Shown here piece after piece: positions 1 to 8,979 of a stretch of 64,000 bases of DNA. The notes beneath the pieces are model-generated. The model saw only the letters and a program-made list of their open reading frames with translations. It was not told where the DNA came from and ran no database searches. The stretch is from Bog-473 sp963745175 (GTDB lineage: Bacteria; Actinomycetota; Acidimicrobiia; Acidimicrobiales; RAAP-2): contig CAVUWK010000008.1 in NCBI GenBank assembly GCA_963745175.1, forward strand, positions 124,001 to 188,000. Reading direction: 5' to 3'. Numbering within the stretch: position 1 is the first letter of the stretch; every line of letters begins with the position of its first letter. A program made the position numbers and the translations under genes.

Positions 1-1
1 G

Positions 2-781
2 CACCCCGACGACGAGGCGGTGGGGTGCCCCGGCGCACTGCTCCACCTCCTCGACCGGGGCTGGACCGTCGTCAGCGTCATCACGAGCCTCGGGTTCGAG
101 GGGCAGTGGGAACGCCGGCGGGCCGAGGCGGAGGAGGCCGCGCAGCGGGCCGGCTTCGTGCCCGTCTTCCTGGACCCGCCGCTGCACCTCGATCTCGATG
201 CGGATCTGGCCCTGGCGGCCCGTCGCATCGCCACCGAGCTCCCGGACCTCGTCGAGGCACACGGCGCCTCCATCGTCGTCTCGCCCTCGCCGCACGACGT
301 GCACCACGGCCACGAGACGGTCGGCCGGGGCGTGCAGCGCGCCATGGCCGCCCTGCCCCCGAACGTGCGCTGGTGGATGTGGGGCGTCTGGGGCGACCTC
401 CCGGCTCCGAACGTCTTCTACGGCTTCGACTCGAAGGTCCTGGACCGGGCCTTGCACATTCTCGAGGCGTACCAAGGCGAGCTCGAGCGCAACGACTATC
501 GCTCGTTCCTGTCGGGCCGGGCGTCGGCGAACGCAGTCATGGGCTCCGAGCGCGTCTTCGGCTTCGGCTCCCCCGCCGCCACGTCCCTCCCCTATGCCGA
601 ACTCGTGACCGAGGTCCGGCTGGTCGACGGGCGGTTCATGGCATCGGAGCCGCACTCGCTCGACCAGGGACCCGAGCCCTCCGCGCTCTACGACGTCGAC
701 CTGACGCCGTGGCTCGACTCGCCGACCGCGCACGAGCTCGTGGGGTACATCCGAGAGGTCCGTGAGGAGCCTGCGCCGTGA
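2..781 (+). CDS. PIG-L/LmbE family deacetylase, 5' end missing
   Basis: The reading frame is open from the first bases of the window, so the true start lies upstream; 259 residues are visible. The first visible residues are HPDDE, the zinc-binding signature of the PIG-L/LmbE family, which normally lies close to the N-terminus, so probably only about 10 residues are missing. A second His-rich motif, PHDVHHGHE near residue 98, matches the usual distal metal ligand. The family removes N-acetyl groups from sugar-linked substrates such as mycothiol precursors or glycolipids; the substrate here is unknown. The stop overlaps the next start by 4 bp (GTGA), so it is the first visible gene of an operon with two PhyH-type dioxygenases and an LLM oxidoreductase. 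Confidence 0.88.
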   Translation, partial: HPDDEAVGCPGALLHLLDRGWTVVSVITSLGFEGQWERRRAEAEEAAQRAGFVPVFLDPPLHLDLDADLALAARRIATELPDLVEAHGASIVVSPSPHDVHHGHETVGRGVQRAMAALPPNVRWWMWGVWGDLPAPNVFYGFDSKVLDRALHILEAYQGELERNDYRSFLSGRASANAVMGSERVFGFGSPAATSLPYAELVTEVRLVDGRFMASEPHSLDQGPEPSALYDVDLTPWLDSPTAHELVGYIREVREEPAP

Positions 782-1605
782 TGACCCTCGCCCCGGTGAC
801 GGAGCGGTTGATGGAGGACTTCGAGCGTGACGGCTTCGTGGTGGTGCCGGACCTCCTGAGCACCGCCGAGCTGGACCGCTTCGGCGCGGCCGTCGACGCT
901 GGGGTGGTCCGGCGCAGCCGGCACGATGCCCGGACCCTGGCCGAGAAGTCGCTCTACGAACAGAGCTTCATTCAGTGCCAGAACCTCTGGGAGGACTGCG
1001 ACGAGGTGCGGCCGCTGACCTTCCACCCGCTGATCGCCGAGGCGGCGGCGCGCCTCCTCGGGGTCACCGCGGTGCGGCTCTGGCACGACCAGGCGCTCTA
1101 CAAGGAGGCGGGCGGCCGCGAGACCGACCCGCACCAGGACCAGCCGTACTGGCCCATCGTCGAGACGAACACGATCACCGCGTGGATCCCCTTCGACGGC
1201 TCGACGGTCGAGAGCGGCGCCATGGGCTACCTGCCCGGGAGCCACCGGCTCGGTGTGCGCGAGTTCGTCGACATCTTCACCGGCAGCGGTGACGACCCGC
1301 TGGAGCGGGTCGAGCTGGCGGGGATCGCTCCCGTGTTCGTCGAGGTGCCGCCGGGGTCCGTCGCCTTCCACCACGGCCTCACGTTCCACTTGGCCAAGCC
1401 GAACCGGACCGGTACGGTCCGCCGGGTGCACACCGCCATCTACTTCGCCGACGGGTCCACCCGGGGCGAGGGGCGGTTCCCGCATCCAGCGGTGGAGCGG
1501 GCCGGGATCGCCATGGGCGCGGTCATCGCCAGCGACGTCACGCCGATCGCCTGGCCCCGCCCCGACGGTGTCCTGCCGCATCCGCCCGCGGCACCGATCG
1601 GGTGA
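778..1605 (+). CDS. Phytanoyl-CoA dioxygenase (PhyH) family protein
   Basis: A 275-residue Fe(II)/2-oxoglutarate oxygenase of the PhyH family. The metal-binding H-x-D is at His119/Asp121 (in DPHQDQPYW), the distal His is His204 in TFHLAKPN, and an Arg pair at 215-216 is placed to bind the 2-oxoglutarate carboxylate. The length is normal for the family. PhyH enzymes hydroxylate acyl-CoAs or small natural products; the substrate is unknown. The GTG start overlaps the PIG-L stop, with an ATG one codon further in, and the stop overlaps the next PhyH gene in the same way, so translation is probably coupled. Family assignment is firm, function is not. Confidence 0.88.
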   Translation: MMTLAPVTERLMEDFERDGFVVVPDLLSTAELDRFGAAVDAGVVRRSRHDARTLAEKSLYEQSFIQCQNLWEDCDEVRPLTFHPLIAEAAARLLGVTAVRLWHDQALYKEAGGRETDPHQDQPYWPIVETNTITAWIPFDGSTVESGAMGYLPGSHRLGVREFVDIFTGSGDDPLERVELAGIAPVFVEVPPGSVAFHHGLTFHLAKPNRTGTVRRVHTAIYFADGSTRGEGRFPHPAVERAGIAMGAVIASDVTPIAWPRPDGVLPHPPAAPIG

Positions 1606-2397
1606 CGTCTCTGCTCACGAGCGAGCAGCGCGCGTCGTGGACCGAGCGTGGCTTCTTCCGCATTCGTCGGCTTCGCTCCTCCGTCGACGTGCGCCGCGAT
1701 GTTGGCCCGGGTGACCGAAGTCGTGCGCGACCCCGACCTGGCCGCCGCCCTCGGCGTGAAGGTGGTCCCCGAGAACAACAAGGCCGGGTTCCCCGTGCAG
1801 AACCCCGAGGACGGGGTGTCGAAGGTCTTCAAACTGCACCGCGACCCGGTCTTCGCCCGTTTCGCGGACTCGGCCGAGGTCGTGCACCCCGTCGCGGAGC
1901 TCATCGCCCCCGACATCGACGTCTTCCTGTCCCAGTTCATCTTCAAGACGGCGGGGGCCTGGGGCCAACCCTGGCACCAGGACGCCTTCTACTTCCCCTT
2001 CGAGCCGGCGCGACCTGTCGTGGGCGTCTGGCTGGCCGTCACCGAGGCCACCCTGGTCAACGGGTGCCTCCACGTGCGGCCCGGGTCGCAGAGCGAGCCG
2101 GTGCACACGCACGTCCCGGATCGCCGTCCCGGGGCCAACTACGGCTACTTCGAGATCGTCGACCACAACATGGTGGCCGCCGAACCGGTGCTGATGGATC
2201 CGGGCGACCTCCTCGTCTTCGACAGCCACCTGATGCACTGCTCGACGGACAACGCGTCCGATGGGATCCGCGCCGCCATGGTGTACCACTACGCCGCGGC
2301 CGGGACGACGGACCACACCGAGGAGTACTTCCCCAGCGTCAACGACTGGGTGCCGGCGCGGCGGGACGGTCGCCCGGTCGCACCGGTGGCGGCGTGA
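1602..2397 (+). CDS. Second PhyH-family dioxygenase, one-base frameshift near 1667
   Basis: A second Fe(II)/2-oxoglutarate oxygenase. The GTG at 1602 overlaps the upstream stop by 4 bp and the frame runs through LLTSEQRASWTERGFFRIR, a typical PhyH N-terminus. It then turns to nonsense, while the next frame takes up with GFAPPSTCAAMLARVTEVV. Removing one C near 1667-1670 restores a continuous protein of about 264 residues. The metal site is intact: H-x-D in PWHQDAFYF, distal His in LMHCSTDN, and a downstream Arg. If the frameshift is real, the part starting at 1648 keeps the catalytic core but loses the first strand or helix. It looks like a divergent tandem partner of the preceding gene. Confidence 0.8.
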
Positions 2398-2413
2398 CCG
2401 GGCTGCGTGTCCC

Positions 2414-3451
2414 GTGGCGCTGAAGTTCGACGCCATGCTGCCGGCGCAACCCCTGCGCCAGGCGGCCGATCTCGGCCGGAGGGCCAGTGAAGCCGGGCTC
2501 ACCGGCCTGGTCGTGACCGAGGCGGGGCGCACCGCCTTCCTCACCTGCGGTGCGCTCGTGGTGGCGGCCGACATCGATGTCCTGACCGGGATCGCGGTGG
2601 CCTTCCCGCGCAGCCCGATGGTGACCGCAGCCACCGCGTGGGAACTGGCCGAAGCGAGCGGGGGCCGCTTCCGCCTGGGACTTGGCGCGCAGGTGCGGGC
2701 GCACATCGAGCGCCGCTACGGCTCCGCGTTCGACCATCCGGGACCCCGCTTGCGCGAGTACGTCCTCGCGGTGAAGCAGATCTTCGAGTCCTTCCGCAAC
2801 GGCGCGCCGCTGGCGGTGGAGGGCGAGTTCTACAACCTCTCGCTGCTGCCGCCCATGTGGGCGCCGGGCCCCATCGAATGCGGGAATCCACCCGTCGACG
2901 TCGCCGCCGTCAACCCCTGGATGCTCCGCATGGCGGCCGAGGTGGCGGACGGTGTCCACGTGCATCCCCTGAACACGCCGACCTATCTGCGCGAGACCGT
3001 GCTGCCGAACCTGGAGGCCGGCGCCGCCCGCTCCGGGCGCCGTGTCGAGGACCTCGAGATCATCGTCCCGGCCTTCCTGGTGGTGGGCGACACCGGCTTC
3101 GAGCGCTCGCGGTGGCGCGAGATGGCGCGGGTGCAGGTGGCCTTCTACGGATCGACGCCCAACTACGCGTTCATCTTCGAGCAACTCGATCGCGAGGGCA
3201 CGACCGACCTGATCCGAGAACGGCAACGGGCGGGCGACATTCCCGGGATGGCAGCGGTGATCGACGACGACCTGCTCGAGAACTTCATCACCGAGGGAAG
3301 GTGGGACGACGTCGCCGACAAGATCGTGGCCAAGTACGGCGGCTTGGCGACCAGGGTCGTCAGCTACTTCACCGGATCCGATGTCGTGCGGGATCCCGAC
3401 GCGTTCGAACGGTGGGGCCGGCTGGCCCGGAAGGTCACGGCCAGCTCGTAG
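2414..3451 (+). CDS. LLM class F420-dependent oxidoreductase (TIGR03617-like)
   Basis: A 345-residue luciferase-like TIM-barrel protein. The GTG at 2414 gives MALKFDAMLP, the first beta strand expected of the fold; longer in-frame starts lie inside the previous gene. The segment LGLGAQVRAHIERRYG around residues 86-101, followed by HPGPRLREYV, is characteristic of the actinobacterial F420-dependent subgroup known as TIGR03617. These enzymes are thought to use reduced F420 for hydride transfer to an unknown substrate. It sits 16 bp after the PhyH pair and is the last gene of that operon. A paralogue of the same subgroup lies at 22085-23086. Confidence 0.85.
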   Translation: MALKFDAMLPAQPLRQAADLGRRASEAGLTGLVVTEAGRTAFLTCGALVVAADIDVLTGIAVAFPRSPMVTAATAWELAEASGGRFRLGLGAQVRAHIERRYGSAFDHPGPRLREYVLAVKQIFESFRNGAPLAVEGEFYNLSLLPPMWAPGPIECGNPPVDVAAVNPWMLRMAAEVADGVHVHPLNTPTYLRETVLPNLEAGAARSGRRVEDLEIIVPAFLVVGDTGFERSRWREMARVQVAFYGSTPNYAFIFEQLDREGTTDLIRERQRAGDIPGMAAVIDDDLLENFITEGRWDDVADKIVAKYGGLATRVVSYFTGSDVVRDPDAFERWGRLARKVTASS

Positions 3452-3493
3452 GGATGGGCGTTACGAGCGGCGGCGGAACAATCCCCGTTTCGA

Positions 3494-3968
3494 TTACTCC
3501 GGCTCCTCGGCGGCCAGGGCGGCATCGAGCTCGGCGAACGGGTCGTCCTCGTCAACGGCGTCGTCATCGACAGCGTCGTCATCAGCTTCGGCGCCTAGGT
3601 CGGGGGCGCCGGTGAATTCCTCGTGGATGGGCTCCTCGTCGACCACAGCGACGTCGTCGTCCTCGTCGTAGAGGTCGATGATCTCGTCGTCATCCGCATC
3701 AGGTTCCGAGGCGCGCGGGCTGCGGCGGCGGGCTCGGGCGCGGAGCAGCCTCGGTCCGGTCGAAGAGATTGGACAGTCGATCCTCCACCGCGTCGATATC
3801 GGCGGTCGCGGCGGCGAGGGCCCGCTGGAGATCAGGGACGTGCTCAGGGAGATGGAGGGAACGGCCCTTCCCGGCCGGTCGAACCCGATCGGTCCAGCCT
3901 GTTCCGTTCCAGTAACGCTCCTGATCCTCGCGCTCGGGGTCTGGGAGCCACCCCGGGGCGTTGTCCAT
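3494..3968 (-). CDS. DUF2510-domain protein with acidic tail, one-base frameshift
   Basis: The start ATG at 3968 follows a strong ribosome site (GGAGGAAC). Residues about 5-32 form a DUF2510 domain: GWLPDPE, then RYWNGTGWTDR. A predicted helix follows (HVPDLQRALAAATADIDAVE), and then the frame breaks near 3720-3730. One extra base in a C/G-rich stretch separates it from a 65-70-residue tail very rich in Asp and Glu (DADDDEIIDLYDEDDD, ending in ALAAEEPE). The corrected length is about 157 residues. DUF2510 is common in actinobacterial membrane or surface proteins, but no membrane segment is visible here. Function unknown. It is transcribed away from the coupled pair starting at 4167. Confidence 0.68.
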
Positions 3969-4100
3969 CGGTGTTCCTCCGCTCGACTCTGGATCCTTCC
4001 GGCCAAGTCTCCCACGGGAATTGCGCACCCCGGGTGCGGGTTCGGTGCGACGGCGGTAGAAAGGGGTCCCGCTTCGATGAGGGGCGGAACGGGGCGGCAG

Positions 4101-4118
4101 AATAGGATCCCTCTCTTT
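4101..4118 (+). promoter_or_regulatory. Possible weak copy of the AGTATCCT-type element
   Basis: AATAGGATCCCTCTCTTT, 49 bp before the GTG at 4167. It resembles the AT-flanked element found before several other operons in this window but carries one extra base and a changed core. Weakest of the set. Confidence 0.3.
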
Positions 4119-4166
4119 CCCCAGAGAGCTGGGGAGACAACGGAACGACAAGAAGGAAGGACTGCG

Positions 4167-4478
4167 GTGGCTATCCAATTGAAGGCAGGGGCGAGGCTCC
4201 GCAGCGCAACCGATGCCTGCGAGGTCGTGGTGGTGCGGGCGCCCGCCGAACCCGTCGACCTGCGCTGCGGAGGACACCCCTTCCTGCCCGCCGACGCCGA
4301 CCCCGAGACCCTGCCCATCGTGCCGGGCTTCGATGGCGGGACCCAACTGGGGAAGCGCTACAGCGACGACGAGCTCGGCGTCGAGGTCCTGTGCACCAAG
4401 GCGGGCGAAGGGTCCATTTCGGTCGGCGAGACGATCCTTGCCGTCAAGGGTGCGAAGCCGCTCCCAGCCTCAGACTGA
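4167..4478 (+). CDS. Small uncharacterised protein upstream of acyl-CoA synthetase
   Basis: A 103-residue ORF. The GTG start is preceded by AGAAGGAAGG at a good distance, which supports real translation. It has three cysteines: DACEVVVVRAP near residue 18, DLRCGGHPF near 34 and VEVLCTKAGEG near 75. The CGGHPF and LCTKAGEG segments look like knuckles of a small beta-rich, possibly metal-binding, domain, but I do not recognise a named family with confidence. It ends 14 bp before the acyl-CoA synthetase start, so the two are almost certainly co-transcribed. An accessory role to the synthetase is inference from position only. Confidence 0.65.
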   Translation: MAIQLKAGARLRSATDACEVVVVRAPAEPVDLRCGGHPFLPADADPETLPIVPGFDGGTQLGKRYSDDELGVEVLCTKAGEGSISVGETILAVKGAKPLPASD

Positions 4479-4492
4479 AGGTTTTCGCCCTC

Positions 4493-5998
4493 GTGAACAT
4501 CGCGATGCTGCTCGAGATGGCTGCCGAGGGTGACCCGGAGCGCATCGTCCTCGGCTCCCACAAGGGCGGTATGACCGCCGCCGAGCTCCTCGAGCGCTCG
4601 CGGCGGGCCGCGGTCTACTTCGAGAAGAGCGGCACCGACGTCGTCGGCTACTTCGGGTTGAACTCCGACGTGCTCCCGGTCGCCCTGTTCGGCGCGGCGC
4701 TGGCCGGCCTGCCGTTCTCTCCGATCAATTACCGGGCACCGGACGAGCAACTGCGGGGGATCCTCGGGCGCGTCGCCGGCGGTCTGATGATCGCTGACGA
4801 CGACGAGGTCGAGCGTCTGGGAACGTGTGGCGCCGAACACGTGATCACCAAGAGGGAGTTCGCGGCGGCCATCGCCGAGCCCGTCACGGGCGAGCACCCC
4901 TTCGTCGATCCCGACGACGTCGGCGTGCTCCTCTTCACCAGCGGGACGACGTCGGAACCCAAGGCCGCCGTACTGCGGCACCGGCACCTGGTGTCCTACA
5001 TCATCTCCAGCGTCGAGTTCATGGGTTGCGAGCCCACCGAGGCGCAGCTGATCTGCGTCCCGCCGTACCACATCGCCGGAATCGCCGCGGTGTTGAGCTC
5101 GCTCTACGCCGGCCGTCGCATCATGTACCTGCCGACGTTCGACGCGACGGAGTGGGTCCGCCTGGCGGCCGACGAGCGGATCACCCACGCCATGGTGGTG
5201 CCGACGATGCTGGGGCGGATCCTGCAGGCCGTCGAGGAGAGCGGCATCGAGCCCAAGGCGCTGCGCCATCTCTCCTACGGCGGCGGCCGCATGCCGCTCG
5301 AGCTCGTGGAGCGCACGCTGCGCGACATGCCGCATGTCGACCTGGTCAACGCGTACGGGTTGACCGAAACGAGCTCGACCATCGCCATGCTGACCCCGGA
5401 CGAGCACCGCGAGGCCTTCGCCAGTGACGATCCCGTCATCAGGGCGCGGCTGGGGTCGGTCGGGCGTCCCCTCCCGTCCCTCGAAGTAGAGGTCAGGGGG
5501 TTGGACGAGGTGGCCCTCCCGCCGGGCGAGAAGGGTGAGATCTGGGTGCGCGGCGAGCAGGTGGCGGGCGAGTACGTGGGGAACAACACCCTGAGCGAGG
5601 ACGGGTGGTTCCGCACGCGGGACGCCGGATGGTTCGACGAGCACGGTTTCCTCTACGTCGACGGCCGGCTCGACGACGTGATCGTGCGGGGCGCGGAGAA
5701 CATCTCGCCCGGCGAGGTGGAAGAAGTGCTGATGGCGCACGCCGCCGTCTCCGAGGCGGCGGTGATCGGCATTCCCGACGCCGAATGGGGAGAGGCTGTG
5801 GCGGCGGTCGTGGTCCTGCACCCCGGCGGGTCGGCGAGCGCGGCCGAGCTCCAAGGCTGGGTACGTGGGCGCCTGCGCTCCACGAAGATGCCCGGCATCA
5901 TCGAGTTCCGCGACGAGCTGCCGTACTCGCCCACTGGGAAGCTCCTGCGTCGGGTGCTGCGGGACGAGCTGGCCCAGGGGGTCGAGGGGGTCTCGTAG
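4493..5998 (+). CDS. Acyl-CoA synthetase (AMP-forming, class I adenylate-forming)
   Basis: A 501-residue ANL-family ligase that makes acyl-CoA from a carboxylic acid, ATP and CoA. The P-loop-like LLFTSGTTSEPKAAV lies at residues about 144-158, the YGLTE motif near 288, the DGWFRTRD and VDGRLDDVI hinge near 370-400, and the C-terminal catalytic Lys in YSPTGKLLRR near 482. All core motifs are present, so it should be active; chain length or ring specificity cannot be read. The start is GTG 4493, with ATG 4505 as an alternative. It follows the small protein at 4167 and is separated by about 140 bp from the ABC importer. Confidence 0.9.
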   Translation: MNIAMLLEMAAEGDPERIVLGSHKGGMTAAELLERSRRAAVYFEKSGTDVVGYFGLNSDVLPVALFGAALAGLPFSPINYRAPDEQLRGILGRVAGGLMIADDDEVERLGTCGAEHVITKREFAAAIAEPVTGEHPFVDPDDVGVLLFTSGTTSEPKAAVLRHRHLVSYIISSVEFMGCEPTEAQLICVPPYHIAGIAAVLSSLYAGRRIMYLPTFDATEWVRLAADERITHAMVVPTMLGRILQAVEESGIEPKALRHLSYGGGRMPLELVERTLRDMPHVDLVNAYGLTETSSTIAMLTPDEHREAFASDDPVIRARLGSVGRPLPSLEVEVRGLDEVALPPGEKGEIWVRGEQVAGEYVGNNTLSEDGWFRTRDAGWFDEHGFLYVDGRLDDVIVRGAENISPGEVEEVLMAHAAVSEAAVIGIPDAEWGEAVAAVVVLHPGGSASAAELQGWVRGRLRSTKMPGIIEFRDELPYSPTGKLLRRVLRDELAQGVEGVS

Positions 5999-6046
5999 GA
6001 GGGGCCCACGTCCCGGGGTGGCCCGTGGCGGCGTGCGGGCCGATGC

Positions 6047-6065
6047 TTATTTGAGTATCCTAAAT
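6047..6065 (+). promoter_or_regulatory. AT-rich AGTATCCT element before the ABC importer
   Basis: TTATTTGAGTATCCTAAAT stands out from the surrounding GC-rich DNA, 74 bp before the importer start at 6139. The flanks pair partly as TTTnAG...CTnAAA. The same core with AT-rich arms occurs at 13220, 33878, 35496, 39664, 43550, 51639 and 55418. It may be an operator or contain a -10 box (TATCCT). Confidence 0.55.
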
Positions 6066-6138
6066 GCGTGAACTGCTCCTGGGGGGAGTCGCGTGATCGG
6101 CGGCGGGTGGAGCCGGGTCGGCGAGGCTGTGCGGCCCC

Positions 6139-8979
6139 GTGAGCACGTACTTCCAATTCCTCTTCCTGGGGCTGGGCAATGGCGGCGTGTACGCCGCGCT
6201 GGCGGTGGCGCTCGTGGTCACCTACCGCTCGTCGGGGGTGCTCAACTTCGCGACGGGCGCCCAGGCGCTCTACGCGGCGTACACCTACTCGCTGCTGCGA
6301 AACGGCCAGCTGTTGCAGCCCATTCCGGGGCTGACCCCGACCATCAACATCGGGTCGAGCCTCGGCCTCTGGCCCGCGATTTTGGTCACGCTCGCCATCC
6401 AAGCGGTGCTGGGCGCACTGGCCTATCTGCTGATCTTCCGCCCGCTGCGCAACCACCGGCCCGTCGCCAAGGCGGTCGCGTCGATCGGGCTGATGGGCCT
6501 GCTGACCGCCGTCGTGACCTATCAGGTCGGTACGGCGGTCGTCCTGGTGAACCCGATCTTTCCGCAGAACCACGTCAGCTTTCTCGGCGTCAACATCTCC
6601 GTAGACCGTCTGCTCCTGGCAGGCACCATTATCGGGCTGGGGATCGTCCTCACGGTCCTCTTTCGTTTCACCCGCTTTGGCCTGGCCACCCGGGCCTCGG
6701 CCGAAACCGAGGTGGGCGCTCTGGTCAGCGGGCTCTCGCCGGACCGGATCGCGCTGATCAACTGGATGATCAGCTTCGTGGTCTGCGGGCTGGCGGGCAT
6801 CCTCATCGCCCCCCTCGTGCCGCTCCAGCCGGGGACCTACACGTTGTTCATCGTCCCGGCGCTGGCCGCGGCCGTGGTGGGCCGCTTCCACTCACTGGGC
6901 TGGGCCATCGCGGCGGGGCTCGGCATCGGCGCGCTCGAGTCACTCTCCGTCTACCTCAACGGCGTCCACCCCGGGTTCCCTGCCGGTGCCGGCGAGCTGA
7001 TCCCGCTGGTGCTGGTGCTGGTGGTGCTGGCTGTGCGGGGCCAGACCATGCCGAGCCGGGGCACCCTCCTGCAGGTCAACCTCGGCCGTGCTCCACGACC
7101 GCACTGGCGATGGCCCACCGCCGTGATCGGCACCGCGGTGGGGATCGGCGCCATCTACCTCTTCACGGGCAACGACCGAGCGGCCCTCTACTCCAGCATG
7201 ATCACGGCGGTCATCACGCTGTCGCTCGTCGTCGTCACGGGCTACACCGGTCAGATCTCGTTGGCACAGCTCACCTTCGCGGGCGTCTCGGCGTACATCC
7301 TGAGCACCTTCGCGACCTCCTGGGGGATCCCCTTCCCGATCGCGCCGCTCCTGTCCGCGCTGGTGGCCGCCGCCGCAGGTGTCGTGATCGGCATCCCGGC
7401 GCTGCGGGTGCGAGGCCTGATGCTGGGCGTGGTCACGTTGACGTTCGCGGCCGGGGTGGAGGCCATCTGGTTCAACAACAACTCCATTGACGGAGGTGCG
7501 AGCGGCCTGGCCATCCCGACGCCGCGGCTCTTCGGGATGGACCTGGGCATCGGGTCGGGCAAGGACTTCCCGCGCCCTGCCTTCGGGATCATGTGCCTGA
7601 TCGTCCTGGTGGTCGTGGCGCTCGGCATCAGCTTCCTCCGCACCAGTCGACTGGGCTCCGCGATGCTGGCGGTCCGGGCGGACGAGCGGTCGGCCGCGGC
7701 GTCGGGGATCAACGTGGTCAAGGTCAAGCTGATCGGCTTCGCCATCGCGGCCTTCATCGCCGGGCTCGGCGGTTCCCTCCTCGCCTACCAGCTGGGCAAC
7801 GTCACTTTCCAGGACTTCGACGCCTTCCTTGGTCTCGTGACCTTCTCAGTCGTGGTCGTCGCCGGCATCACCTCGGTGAGCGGCGGGATCCTGGCGGGGA
7901 TCATCTCCGCGGGCGGCATCTTGGTGGCGGTGATCTCGTCCGGTGTCGGCAGCGGCGGGGTGGACAACTGGTACGGCATCGTGGCCGGCATCGGGGTGAT
8001 CTTGACGGTGATCTTCAACCCGGACGGGATCGTGGGGCCGACCCATCTCTTCTTGGAGCAGCGGCGGGTGCGCGGTGTCCTGGCTCGGCCCGAGGGCGCG
8101 TTGGTGCCCTCCGTGCGGACGGCGTCAGGGAAGGACGTATCCGAGCCAACCCCGGCTCTGGCTCCGGTGTCGGTCGAACCCGGCAAGCTGGTGGGGAGCG
8201 ACGCCGGTGTCGGAACCAACGGCCACACGCAGACGCCGGCGAACGTCACGGCGACGGGATCTCTGCTCGACGTGCGGAACCTGACAGTCCGCTACGGCGG
8301 CGTCATCGCGGTGGACGACGTGAGCTTCAGCGTCGAAGCGGGGCAGATCGTCGGATTGATCGGTCCCAACGGTGCCGGGAAGACGACCACGATCGACGCG
8401 CTCTGCGGGTTCCACCCGTACGACGGCTCGGTCGTCCTGGGTGCACAGGACGTGGCGGGCTACTCACCCCACCGTCGGGCGGCCCTTGGTCTCGCCCGCA
8501 CGTTCCAGCTGGCGGGGGTCTCCGACGACCTGACCGTCGAGGAGAACGTCCAGGTTGGACAGCACAGGGCGGAGTGTCATGACCGGGCCGGGCTGACGAG
8601 GATCCTCGAGGAGCTCGGCCTCGTCGAGATGCGCGACCTGCAGGTGTCCATGCTCTCGCAGGGCCAGCGCCAACTGGTGTCGGTCGCCCGCGCTCTGGCC
8701 GGCGAGCCGCGTCTGCTCCTCCTCGACGAGCCGGCGGCGGGACTCGACAGCACCGAGAGCCTCTGGCTGGCCGAGCGGTTGCGGGACGTGCGCGACACGG
8801 GTGTGACGATCCTGCTGGTCGACCACGACATGAGCCTCGTCTTGAACCTGTGCGACACGATCGACGTCCTGGACTTTGGCGCGCTGATCGCCACAGGATC
8901 TCCCGAGGAGATCCGGGGGAACCAGCAGGTGTCGACGGCGTATCTCGGCGCCACCCACCAACGCCTGGTGGCGTCGTGA
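6139..8979 (+). CDS. Fused branched-chain-type ABC importer: LivH-LivM-LivG in one chain
   Basis: A single uninterrupted 946-residue frame joins three importer subunits usually made separately. Residues about 1-300 are a LivH-type permease (start SSGVLNFATGAQAL, later DRIALINW). Residues about 330-640 are a LivM-type permease (VVVTGYTGQISLAQ, then RSAAASGINV). A Pro/Thr/Gly-rich linker spans about 650-705, and residues about 706-946 are a LivG-type ATPase with Walker A GPNGAGKTTT near 742, signature LSQGQRQL near 838, Walker B LLLLDEP near 862 and the H-loop VDHD. It is an inner-membrane importer of the hydrophobic amino acid/amide family, which in such gene settings often takes up organic acids, amides or aromatic compounds. 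The start is GTG; the stop overlaps livF by 4 bp. Confidence 0.9.
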   Translation: MSTYFQFLFLGLGNGGVYAALAVALVVTYRSSGVLNFATGAQALYAAYTYSLLRNGQLLQPIPGLTPTINIGSSLGLWPAILVTLAIQAVLGALAYLLIFRPLRNHRPVAKAVASIGLMGLLTAVVTYQVGTAVVLVNPIFPQNHVSFLGVNISVDRLLLAGTIIGLGIVLTVLFRFTRFGLATRASAETEVGALVSGLSPDRIALINWMISFVVCGLAGILIAPLVPLQPGTYTLFIVPALAAAVVGRFHSLGWAIAAGLGIGALESLSVYLNGVHPGFPAGAGELIPLVLVLVVLAVRGQTMPSRGTLLQVNLGRAPRPHWRWPTAVIGTAVGIGAIYLFTGNDRAALYSSMITAVITLSLVVVTGYTGQISLAQLTFAGVSAYILSTFATSWGIPFPIAPLLSALVAAAAGVVIGIPALRVRGLMLGVVTLTFAAGVEAIWFNNNSIDGGASGLAIPTPRLFGMDLGIGSGKDFPRPAFGIMCLIVLVVVALGISFLRTSRLGSAMLAVRADERSAAASGINVVKVKLIGFAIAAFIAGLGGSLLAYQLGNVTFQDFDAFLGLVTFSVVVVAGITSVSGGILAGIISAGGILVAVISSGVGSGGVDNWYGIVAGIGVILTVIFNPDGIVGPTHLFLEQRRVRGVLARPEGALVPSVRTASGKDVSEPTPALAPVSVEPGKLVGSDAGVGTNGHTQTPANVTATGSLLDVRNLTVRYGGVIAVDDVSFSVEAGQIVGLIGPNGAGKTTTIDALCGFHPYDGSVVLGAQDVAGYSPHRRAALGLARTFQLAGVSDDLTVEENVQVGQHRAECHDRAGLTRILEELGLVEMRDLQVSMLSQGQRQLVSVARALAGEPRLLLLDEPAAGLDSTESLWLAERLRDVRDTGVTILLVDHDMSLVLNLCDTIDVLDFGALIATGSPEEIRGNQQVSTAYLGATHQRLVAS

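Noticed and set aside
4358..5854. 498-codon open frame on the minus strand
   Set aside because: Lies wholly opposite the acyl-CoA synthetase, whose motifs are complete. The antisense protein is His/Asp/Arg-rich with no recognisable fold.
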